A stretch of DNA of 6,001 nt from CAZJYC01 sp964550165. Lineage in GTDB: Bacteria > Acidobacteriota > Aminicenantia > Aminicenantales > Aminicenantaceae. The position numbers and the translations under genes were made by a program. The first letter of the stretch is position 1. Every line of letters starts with the position of its first letter. Shown in pieces: positions 1 to 5,966 of the stretch. The notes under the pieces were generated by a model, which was given only the letters and a program-made list of their open reading frames with translations, was not told the origin of the DNA and did not search any database. The stretch is taken from the NCBI GenBank assembly GCA_964550165.1, contig CAZJYC010000111.1:1-6001 (forward strand), in the 5' to 3' direction.

Positions 1-518
1 TCCTCAGCCGATTTGAGGATTGTTCGCCGCAGGAGAATTATGACCTTTTACTTTTTTCAGAAAGCGCTCAGTACATGGATATGGAAGTTGCGCCTCGAAG
101 GGCACACGAATTGCTGAAGCCATCGGGATTTCTGCTCGTTGCCGACTATTTTCGAAAAGCGCATGATCCATACTATAAAACCTGCAAAGTGCTTGCGGAT
201 TTCAAGAAAAGGATGGGGGACCATCTTTTCCTGCTCATCAAAGAAGAGGACATTACCGATTATGTGATCCCGACTATCGATATGGCCAGCCACTTTTATC
301 AAAAATTCGCTCTCCCGACAATACAGATTGCCGGAGATTATATCCGGAGCCAAACAAGTGCTTTTCTGCGGTTCTTCGCCAGGATGCTTTTGAGGAGGAA
401 GCTTAAAAAATTAAACTATTATCTCAAAGAGCATACGCCGCGGAAATTCGACTCGCGCCTCTTCAAAGAGAAACTCGTCTATCTCATTCAACTCTGGCAG
501 AAAAAACCAACCCTCTAA
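1..518 (+). CDS. Class I SAM-dependent methyltransferase, C-terminal part (5' end outside window)
   Basis: The reading frame is open from base 3 at the window edge, so the start lies to the left; about 171 residues are visible. Near the start is YDLLLFSESAQYMD, followed by LLKPSGFLLVADYF. These match the late motifs of a Rossmann-fold methyltransferase: the acidic strand-4 region, then the LkPgG turn and strand 5. The rest (EEDIT, a central hydrophobic helix, a basic RRKLKKL stretch, then FKEKLVYLIQLW) resembles the C-terminal half of a family of roughly 240-residue bacterial class I methyltransferases that I recall from proteobacteria. The SAM-binding glycine motif (motif I) must be upstream of the window and is not seen. 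The substrate is unknown. The gene ends in TAA, 61 bases before the convergent end of the kinase gene, and no strong terminator hairpin separates them. The methyltransferase class is fairly sure; nothing more specific is. Confidence 0.8.
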   Translation, partial: LSRFEDCSPQENYDLLLFSESAQYMDMEVAPRRAHELLKPSGFLLVADYFRKAHDPYYKTCKVLADFKKRMGDHLFLLIKEEDITDYVIPTIDMASHFYQKFALPTIQIAGDYIRSQTSAFLRFFARMLLRRKLKKLNYYLKEHTPRKFDSRLFKEKLVYLIQLWQKKPTL

Positions 519-528
519 ATCACCAGCC

Positions 529-591
529 CTGATCCGGACCTCTTCGTCTTCGTCACTCAGTGTCTTAATCAGCAGAATCTCAGCGGATCAG
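529..591. repeat. Small inverted repeat at the convergent ends of the methyltransferase and kinase genes
   Basis: CTGATCCG (529-536) is the exact reverse complement of CGGATCAG (584-591), with 47 bases between them. A second overlapping pair is CCGGAC (534-539) and GTCCGG (591-596). The right arms lie in the last codons of the kinase gene. There is no T-tract after either arm, so it is not a standard intrinsic terminator. It may be chance. Confidence 0.25.
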
Positions 592-3500
592 TCCGGCCAG
601 TTTCTGGCGGGCATCCTCAACCTCGGCAGTGCCAGGGTCAGCGTCTTTCCAGAGGTCGAGGAATCTCTGGTAGCAGTTGCGGGCTTTGGCCTTCAAGCCT
701 TTCTGCTCATAAAGCCTGGCCAGCCGAAAGTAAAATTTCGGATAGATGAGACGGCGGTCCTCGCTTTTGGGGTCAAAGGACGTCAGACGCTCGTACTCGG
801 CGATGGCACGGTCGAGGTCTCCTTTGGCCTCTAAAGCCCGGGCCTTGAGGTCGCCGGCGAACAGGTTCGTAATGATGGCCTCCGCGGAATCTGAAAGGTC
901 AGGAAAAGCCGGGTTATGCGTCTTTTCGAAGACGGCGACAGCTTGGTCGTATTTTTTCTCCTGGAACAATATCTCGGCTTCAAGAAAATCGGCTATATAC
1001 TGCCCGAACTCTCTATGAACGGCAAGGGAAAAATCTGGGATGAGGGATTGGATCTCCGCCAGGCGTGTCCTGGTGGATTGAATATTTTTTTCTTTTAAAT
1101 CAATCAAGGCTGATCGGAAGCTGTGACTCGATTGTAGTTGTTTCTGATACTGAGGCGGGGCGAGCTTTGAGGACACAGAAAACCAGGCGTCGTTGGCTTG
1201 CCGGCTGAGCTCCAGCTTATCCATATAATAATAAAACGCGGCCTTTAGCTTATTCTCATTGATCATGGTCAGGGCCGTGTCCATGCCTTGAGCGGAAATA
1301 ATTTCTGTTGTTTTTCGGAGATAGCTGAGGCAGCGGTCCATGCTTCCCAGCCAGAAAGAATAAAAAGCTTTCCAGCGATGGCAGGCAATCTGGTCCCTCG
1401 GCGCTGAAGCCTCGGCTAAGCGTCTGTCAATCAATTCCAAAGCTTTCGAGTAGTCCTCTTTGAGGGCATAAATATAGGCAAGCTTAGGATAGGTCATGAA
1501 GAAATCAGGTTTGATGGTAACAGCTTTCGTATAGCTGGCCAGGGCATCATCCTGTCGTCCCATGGCGAAATAGGCGTCTCCCAGGGAATCCAGGGGGTTG
1601 GGGTCTCTTGGGTTCAAGGCGATGTATTTTTCAAAATGGCGGACGGCCTTGTCGTAATCCTTCAGGGAAATATAGGTATAGGCAATGAAGCAGTGTGCCT
1701 CTCCGTAATCCGGGTCGAGAGCCAGGGCTTTCTGCAGTGCTTCAACGGATTTTTGATAGTCACTCAACCCCCAATAAAATTGACCAAGTAGTAAATAAAT
1801 GATTTTTTCCTTGGGATATTTTTGGCTGAGCTCCTGGAAGATGTTCACGCTTTTTTTATCATTATATTCTATGAAAGAGGCGTAGCAGGCCTCTATCAAG
1901 AGGCGCTCTTTTTCTGTGGCTTTGGACGCGTTTTGATTGGCTTTCTGAATGGCATCCTTTTCGTCATTCTCCCTGCCTAAGAAATAATAAATAAAAGTCA
2001 GGTTCCAATAAGCCATGGCAAATTCAGGATCAATGGCTACTGCTTTTTCAAAATCCTCGGCCGCTTCCTGAAAATACATTTTCCGGTAGTTTTCCATTCC
2101 TTGCAGATAATACTGATAAGCCTCCATGGAATTTGTTGTTACGCCGGAGACGCGCAATTTTTCCAGATCCATTTTCTGCTTGGCCAGGCCCAGGCCCTCG
2201 GCCACAGAGAGGCACAGCTCGTCGATCTGACTCCTGAGGATACTGGCCACGCCCTCGCCCCTGGCGCTCGCGCTCTTGAGGAGCTTTTTGCTCTCCACGT
2301 CCAGGACTTTCACGTCCGTGACGAATGTGTTCTCCGCTTTGACGAAGCTCCCCAGGACGATGGACTCGACGCCCTCCATCCGGCACAGCCGGAAGCCCAG
2401 GTCTTTGTCAATGGTTTTGACATCTGACTGGCCCAGCTGTTTGAGCAGGTCTTCCAGCCTCTCCCAGGTCACGACATACAGGTCGCCGGATTGCTCCAGG
2501 CCGGAGATGAGAAGGTTGGGGATGGCTTCCTGGAGATAGTCATAGGACTTGTCTCCTGTCTGGTTTTGGAAGCTGATAACGGCGATGGAATTTTCGACCT
2601 TGGGAGCGGCGACCATGCGCTGCCGGTGCAAGATGCGCCAGGCGACAAGCCCGATGAGGAGCACGGCGACGGCAGCCGCAACCGGCCAGAAGAGCTTCTT
2701 CAGCCTGAAGGTGACGGTGATTTCTCGAGACGTCAACCTTGCCGGCTTGGGAATCTCTCTCTGGGTGGTCGGAATGCCCTTCTCGATCTTGGCCAGGTCT
2801 GCCTCGAGCTCTGCCGCGCTCTGGTACCGGTCAACTTTGTCTTTTTCGAGGCATCTGAGGATGATCCGGCTGAGGTCGTCAGGAAGATTTGGGTTGAGCT
2901 GCTTTGGATCCTGGGGCTTTTCGCTCTTGTGCTTGATGCCCACAGTGAAGGGCGTATCCCCCTCGAAGGGAACGCGGCCCGTGACCATCTCGTAAAGAAT
3001 GAGGCCCAGAGAGTAGATGTCCGAAAGCTGGTCCACCTCTTTTCCTTCGACCTGCTCCGGGCTCATGTATTCCGGTGTCCCGACGATGATGCCCGCGCCC
3101 GTGATCCCCTTCCCTTTGAGCGAGCGGGCAATCCCGAAATCCATAATCCGCGCATTTCCATCCTCATCGATCATGATATTCTGCGACTTGAGATCCCGGT
3201 GCACAACTCCCAGCCTGTGGGCCTCCCCTAATCCTTCGCAGACCTGCTTGGCTATGGCCAGCGCCTGTCCAGGGCTCAGCTGCCCGAACTTCCTGATGAC
3301 GGCCTTTAGGTCATCGCCATGGATATACTCCATGGTGATGAAATGAGTCCCTTCAGCTTCGCCCAGGTCGAACATCCGGCAGACGTTCCTGTGAATAATC
3401 TTCCGCGCAAGCCTGATCTCGGTGCCGAAACGTTCGAGCGTCTCTTCGTCCAGGGTGACCCCGGGCCGGATGAGCTTGAGCGCGATTTTTTCCTTGATTT

Positions 3501-3732
3501 TTGTGTCGTAGACTTTATAAACCCTGCCCATCCCTCCCTTGCCCAGCTCTTCGATGACCTGGTAGCGGCCGGCAAAGGTGGAACCGGTGGTTAATTCTTT
3601 AATGGCAGTTTGAAGGGTTTCGGTCTGAGAAACAGAGATTCCTTTGGAAGAAGGAAGTTGAGTAGCACACTTCTTGCAAAATTGGGAATCGGAAGTGTTC
3701 TCAGTACCGCATTTGGGGCACTTGATAGTCAC
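580..3732 (-). CDS. Membrane-anchored Ser/Thr protein kinase with zinc ribbon, TolB-like module and TPR repeats
   Basis: A 1050-residue protein from the GTG start at 3732. Residues 5-22 form a zinc ribbon (CPKC then CKKC; Cys 5, 8, 19, 22). Residues about 57-318 are a Hanks-type kinase: glycine loop GKGGMG at 64-69, catalytic Lys86, helix-C Glu105, HRDLKSQN at 178-185 with catalytic Asp180 and metal-binding Asn185, DFG at 198-200, TPEYMSPEQ near 219-227, and Asp238 in SDIYSLG. Every catalytic residue is present and it is an RD kinase, so it should be active; Thr211 and Thr219 are candidate activation-loop phosphosites. One membrane span lies at about 347-368. After it comes a TolB/FlgO-like module (about 383-520, starting IAVISFQNQTGD), then TPRs at about 538-571, 644-676, 677-710, 711-744 and 745-778, plus degenerate ones to the C-terminus. 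With the kinase cytoplasmic, the TPR part would be extracytoplasmic. Its ligand and substrates are unknown. The gene stands alone. Confidence 0.93.
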   Translation of the reverse strand: MTIKCPKCGTENTSDSQFCKKCATQLPSSKGISVSQTETLQTAIKELTTGSTFAGRYQVIEELGKGGMGRVYKVYDTKIKEKIALKLIRPGVTLDEETLERFGTEIRLARKIIHRNVCRMFDLGEAEGTHFITMEYIHGDDLKAVIRKFGQLSPGQALAIAKQVCEGLGEAHRLGVVHRDLKSQNIMIDEDGNARIMDFGIARSLKGKGITGAGIIVGTPEYMSPEQVEGKEVDQLSDIYSLGLILYEMVTGRVPFEGDTPFTVGIKHKSEKPQDPKQLNPNLPDDLSRIILRCLEKDKVDRYQSAAELEADLAKIEKGIPTTQREIPKPARLTSREITVTFRLKKLFWPVAAAVAVLLIGLVAWRILHRQRMVAAPKVENSIAVISFQNQTGDKSYDYLQEAIPNLLISGLEQSGDLYVVTWERLEDLLKQLGQSDVKTIDKDLGFRLCRMEGVESIVLGSFVKAENTFVTDVKVLDVESKKLLKSASARGEGVASILRSQIDELCLSVAEGLGLAKQKMDLEKLRVSGVTTNSMEAYQYYLQGMENYRKMYFQEAAEDFEKAVAIDPEFAMAYWNLTFIYYFLGRENDEKDAIQKANQNASKATEKERLLIEACYASFIEYNDKKSVNIFQELSQKYPKEKIIYLLLGQFYWGLSDYQKSVEALQKALALDPDYGEAHCFIAYTYISLKDYDKAVRHFEKYIALNPRDPNPLDSLGDAYFAMGRQDDALASYTKAVTIKPDFFMTYPKLAYIYALKEDYSKALELIDRRLAEASAPRDQIACHRWKAFYSFWLGSMDRCLSYLRKTTEIISAQGMDTALTMINENKLKAAFYYYMDKLELSRQANDAWFSVSSKLAPPQYQKQLQSSHSFRSALIDLKEKNIQSTRTRLAEIQSLIPDFSLAVHREFGQYIADFLEAEILFQEKKYDQAVAVFEKTHNPAFPDLSDSAEAIITNLFAGDLKARALEAKGDLDRAIAEYERLTSFDPKSEDRRLIYPKFYFRLARLYEQKGLKAKARNCYQRFLDLWKDADPGTAEVEDARQKLAGLIR

Positions 3733-3739
3733 AGCTAAT

Positions 3740-3745
3740 CCCTCT
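3740..3745 (-). promoter_or_regulatory. Ribosome binding site fixing the kinase GTG start
   Basis: Read on the - strand, AGAGGG lies 7 bases before the GTG at 3732-3730. The protein then begins (V/M)TIKCPKCG, which places the zinc ribbon right at the N-terminus, as is usual for this kinase type. The frame stays open to a TTG at 3771, but that start would add 13 residues (MLLFFCQKPEGLA) in front of the ribbon and has no purine-rich site before it. The site therefore favours GTG over TTG. Confidence 0.75.
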
Positions 3746-3843
3746 GGTTTTTGGCAAAAGAATAACAACAAAAAAGAAAAGAGTCAAATTCTGAAGAAAT
3801 TTTAAGAAATAAAGATTGTGGCTTTTTTTATTTTTTCAGTAAA

Positions 3844-3849
3844 ATTATA
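3844..3849 (-). promoter_or_regulatory. Candidate -10 box for the kinase gene
   Basis: The - strand reads TATAAT here, a perfect sigma-70-type -10 hexamer, in the AT-rich spacer between the kinase and the small membrane protein gene. No good TTGACA-like -35 box is visible 16-18 bases upstream. Transcription from here would give a leader of roughly 105 bases before the GTG start. In a spacer this AT-rich, a chance match is quite possible. Confidence 0.35.
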
Positions 3850-3891
3850 GTGATTTAATAATTATCCTTAGCTAGAATAATAATCAAAATG

Positions 3892-3898
3892 AAGGAGG
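3892..3898 (+). promoter_or_regulatory. Strong ribosome binding site for the 67-residue membrane protein
   Basis: AAGGAGG lies 6 bases before the ATG at 3905. It is a near-perfect Shine-Dalgarno sequence and the main reason to accept this short ORF as a real gene. Confidence 0.8.
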
Positions 3899-3904
3899 CA
3901 GAGA

Positions 3905-4108
3905 ATGAAAATCAAGCGCATACTTATCAGTTTTGTGTTAGTTTTCGCTCTCACATTTGTGGTCGGCTCGGTAGTGAATCTCCTCTGGAACCTTATCTTT
4001 CACGGAATCTATGATGTGAGTTGGGAAACATCTTTCCGCTTTGCTCTTATATTCGGGATACTCCTTACTTGGATACAAGAGATAGGCCGTAAAGGAAAAA
4101 AAGGGTAA
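3905..4108 (+). CDS. Small two-span membrane protein of unknown function
   Basis: A 67-residue protein. The first hydrophobic segment (about residues 6-31, after a basic MKIKR start) and the second (about 43-60) are separated by a short loop, HGIYDVSWETS. The tail GRKGKKG is strongly basic. By the positive-inside rule both ends should be cytoplasmic, making a hairpin in the inner membrane. An alternative reading is that segment 1 is an uncleaved signal anchor. I cannot name a characterised family or a function. The ribosome binding site is excellent and there is no hydrophilic domain. The gene is divergent from the kinase across a 172-base spacer. It converges with the PrmA-like gene, whose stop codon begins at the very next base, so the two transcripts must run into each other unless they end inside the coding regions. 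Confidence is for its being a real gene. Confidence 0.75.
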   Translation: MKIKRILISFVLVFALTFVVGSVVNLLWNLIFHGIYDVSWETSFRFALIFGILLTWIQEIGRKGKKG

Positions 4109-4702
4109 CTAACATTTATTTTCTTCTTTTCTGTAAACCATCGTGCAATATTCCTCAAGAAATCTGTTCTTCAAGAGCTTAAATCCTGCTTTGGCGAATC
4201 CAGTCTTCAGCTCATAGGAGTATTCGAAAGCGATGCCAGAGAGAAGCAGATAGCCTCCTGGCTCAAGTAGAGGCGGAATATCGCGGACAAGAGTCAGAAG
4301 AATGTCTCCATAAAGATTGGCCATGATGAGGTCGAAGTGTTTATCTTTAACCATCCGCAGCTCTCCAAGCAGAGAGAATATCATCTTTTCCACACCGTTC
4401 AGTTTGATATTGTTGACAGTTGTTTCTATTGCATCTGCATCTGGGTCCAGGGCTATCACAGAATGAGCCCCCATTTTTGCAGCTGCAATCGCAAAAATTC
4501 CGGTTCCGCAGCCGAGGTCCAGAACTTTTGCGCCCGGAAATAACGGAATTTTTTCCAGTTCCTCCAGGCAGCTGCTCGTGGTCTCGTGCTCTCCTGAGCC
4601 GAAGGCCCTGCCAGGGCCAAGGATAACCGGAATCCTTTCACCAGGATTAACAGCTTCAGAAGAAGGCAAAACCACAAAACGCTCGCCTATTTTGATGCTC
4701 AT
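4109..4702 (-). CDS. Short PrmA-like (ribosomal protein L11 methyltransferase-type) methyltransferase
   Basis: A 197-residue SAM-dependent methyltransferase. GRAFGSGEHETT at 31-42 matches the PrmA signature (AFGTGxHxTT). LDLGCGTG at 61-68 is SAM motif I, LDPD at 85-88 carries the acidic residue that usually binds the ribose, and ANLYGDIL at 128-135 sits where PrmA has its N(I/L)xxxxL motif IV. Bacterial PrmA is usually about 250-300 residues, with an N-terminal domain that binds L11. That domain is missing here: the protein starts just before the linker (IKIGERFVVLPSSE). An in-frame TAA 33 bases upstream of the ATG rules out a much longer product. I recall similar short PrmA-like proteins in other bacteria, starting at the same point, so this is probably a natural short form. 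Its target may be a protein other than L11. No clear Shine-Dalgarno precedes the ATG. I withhold the symbol prmA for these reasons. Confidence 0.85.
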   Translation of the reverse strand: MSIKIGERFVVLPSSEAVNPGERIPVILGPGRAFGSGEHETTSSCLEELEKIPLFPGAKVLDLGCGTGIFAIAAAKMGAHSVIALDPDADAIETTVNNIKLNGVEKMIFSLLGELRMVKDKHFDLIMANLYGDILLTLVRDIPPLLEPGGYLLLSGIAFEYSYELKTGFAKAGFKLLKNRFLEEYCTMVYRKEENKC

Positions 4703-4734
4703 GATAGATGTCTTTGCTAAAAATAGCAGGTTGA

Positions 4735-4764
4735 ATTATCTCACGGAAGGGAATAGCTGGGCAA
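4735..4764 (-). promoter_or_regulatory. Candidate promoter of the PrmA-like gene
   Basis: On the - strand, TTGCCC (4764-4759) lies 18 bases upstream of GATAAT (4740-4735). These match the sigma-70 consensus boxes at four and five of six positions. Transcription would begin near 4728, leaving a leader of about 26 bases before the ATG. The match is moderate and the surroundings are AT-rich, so this is tentative. Confidence 0.35.
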
Positions 4765-5059
4765 TGCATGAACAGTGCCATGCTCTTTGAACATCAATGC
4801 AAACACAACAGATGCTTTTCGATTTTCATTCGGGCTGAATCACAGCTAAAAAATAAGTTTTGCTGTTGGCCCTCTCCCTATTAAAAGAATATTTTTCATC
4901 GGATGTTTACTCGTTTCCAAAAATAGAGCTTCAAACTCGAATTTTGATATCGTTTTATCTCGAATCTTAGGGCAATTTCGCCTTAAATCCAAAATGCAAA
5001 AAACGGATATGAATCGCCTCTCATTTGCCAAATAAATTAATTTTCAAAGAATTCTTTTG

Positions 5060-5065
5060 TATAAT
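5060..5065 (+). promoter_or_regulatory. Candidate -10 box of the D-aminopeptidase gene
   Basis: A perfect TATAAT lies 37 bases before the ATG at 5103, which would give a leader of about 30 bases that includes the ribosome binding site. The best -35 candidate at normal spacing is a weak TTAATT at 5038-5043 (16-base spacer). Confidence 0.5.
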
Positions 5066-5090
5066 AAGCAAAACAAATGAATAAAAAAAG

Positions 5091-5095
5091 GGAGG
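5091..5095 (+). promoter_or_regulatory. Ribosome binding site of the D-aminopeptidase gene
   Basis: GGAGG, within AGGGAGGAA, lies 7 bases before the ATG at 5103. It fixes the start directly ahead of a signal peptide and indicates that the 5' end of the gene is intact. Confidence 0.8.
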
Positions 5096-5102
5096 AAGTC
5101 AA

Positions 5103-5966
5103 ATGACAAAAAAATGGATCACTTTTATCTTTGTTTTCTTGATGGCAATATCCCTCATGGGAAGCGAACAGGCTAAAAAAGAAAAGCTCAAAGTTTTTAT
5201 CTCGGTCGACATGGAAGGAATTGCAGGAATTGTGAGCGTAGACCATACTTCCTCTGATGGAAAGGATTATGGAATAGCCAGACGGTGGATGACCGAAGAG
5301 GCCAACGCAGCCATCCAGGGTGCGCTGGATGCAGGAGCGACGGAAATTGTGGTCAATGACTCCCATGGAGGGATGAAAAACTTAATCGCCAGCGAAATCA
5401 ATCCCAATGCCTATTTGATTACAGGCTCTCCAAAGCCCTTGAGCATGATGCAGGGAATCGATGAGACTTTTGATGCCGTGATCTTCATCGGCTATCACGC
5501 CAAGGCCGGCACAAAAGATGGAGTCTTAGACCACACCTATTGAGGAGGGTCGATTTACTCCTTTAAGGTCAATGGTGTTGAAATGGGGGAATACGGATTC
5601 AACGCAGCAATCGCCGGCTATTTTGGAGTTCCAGTGGTCCTGATCGCGGGAGATGAGGAAGTCTGCAGGCAGGCCGAAGAACTCCTCGGTGAAAACCTTG
5701 AAACTGCACCTCTCAAGAAAGGAATCGCCAGATACGCCGCCAAAACGTTGATCCCTTCAAAAGCTCAGGAACTGATAAGGAAAAAGACGAAAATCGCCCT
5801 GGAAAAAAGAAGCGCGATGAAGCCGCTTAAGGTCTCATCCCCCGTGAAGTTTGATATCGATTTCCTCTACAGCTATCAGGCAGATGGCGCTGAACTTATC
5901 CCGGGCGTGAAAAGCACAGGACCCAGAAGCGTCTCTTTTGTTCAGGATCACTCTTGTCCAGAATAA
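5103..5966 (+). pseudogene. Secreted M55-family D-aminopeptidase (DppA-like), interrupted by an in-frame TGA
   Basis: One frame of 287 codons, broken by TGA at codon 147. Residues 1 to about 21 are a signal peptide (MTKKW, a hydrophobic core, LMGS), so the enzyme would act outside the cytoplasm, unlike cytoplasmic Bacillus DppA. The fold follows the M55 zinc D-aminopeptidases, which release N-terminal D-amino acids from peptides. Ligands equivalent to DppA Asp8, Glu10, His60, His104 and Glu133 are Asp36 and Glu38 (SVDMEG), His88 (NDSHGG), His132 (GYHAKAG) and Glu163 (MGEYG). The catalytic His115 equivalent is His144 (LDHTY). Glu163 lies after the TGA, so the 146-residue product would lack a metal ligand and probably be inactive. 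Similarity continues without a frame change after the TGA, through GEYGFNAAIAGYFGVPVVLIAGDEE to STGPRSVSF. The C-terminus stops about 17 residues short of Bacillus DppA. A recent pseudogene or sequence error is likeliest; recoding is possible. Confidence 0.85.
5541..5563 (+). other. In-frame TGA codon with a small overlapping hairpin
   Basis: TGA occupies 5541-5543. From its second base, GAGGAG (5542-5547) can pair with CTCCTT (5558-5563): five Watson-Crick pairs and one G-T pair, around a 10-base loop that starts GGTC. A selenocysteine insertion element in bacteria also lies just after the UGA and often has G or GU in its apical loop. However, the loop here is only about 4 bases past the UGA, much closer than in the Escherichia coli fdhF element. 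The same bases also look like a Shine-Dalgarno sequence. I see a weak hairpin, not a demonstrated SECIS element. Confidence 0.3.

Larger units (their letters stand above)
4703..5102. other. 400-base AT-rich divergent intergenic region, no convincing gene
   Basis: This spacer separates the PrmA-like gene (-) from the D-aminopeptidase gene (+). It is visibly richer in A and T than the coding regions. It holds the candidate promoters of both genes and a direct repeat, CTCGAAT, at 4936-4942 and 4959-4965 (23-base period). An open frame of 61 codons on - at 4846-5031 has no ribosome binding site and resembles no family I know. I found no tRNA, no riboswitch I recognise and no strong terminator. 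I also looked here for a remnant of the PrmA N-terminal domain and saw none. Confidence 0.6.

Noticed and set aside
57..353. 98-codon open frame on - opposite the partial methyltransferase
   Set aside because: The + strand frame carries clear methyltransferase motifs and is open from the window edge to its TAA. The antisense frame has no recognisable features.
2048..2386. 112-codon open frame on - within the kinase gene, in another frame
   Set aside because: Its translation is arginine- and glycine-rich low-complexity sequence, typical of an out-of-frame shadow. The kinase frame here encodes the TolB-like module.
2491..3231. 246-codon open frame on + opposite the kinase domain
   Set aside because: It is the antisense of a strongly conserved kinase catalytic domain, and its translation shows no domain pattern. 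It is a codon-bias shadow.
3805..3840. T-rich run (GGCTTTTTTTATTTTTT) as an intrinsic terminator
   Set aside because: Only a weak AAAG/CTTT stem precedes it, and it lies between two divergent genes, where no + transcript from this window would need to end.
4846..5031. 61-codon open frame on - in the divergent spacer
   Set aside because: It has no Shine-Dalgarno before its ATG, resembles no family I know, lies wholly in AT-rich intergenic DNA and reaches close to the D-aminopeptidase promoter region. It is probably chance.
5583..5966. Second half of the D-aminopeptidase as an independent gene starting at ATG 5583
   Set aside because: No ribosome binding site lies at a useful distance; the GGAGGG at 5544-5549 is 33 bases away. 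The product would start inside the conserved GEYGFNA region and lack four of the five metal ligands.
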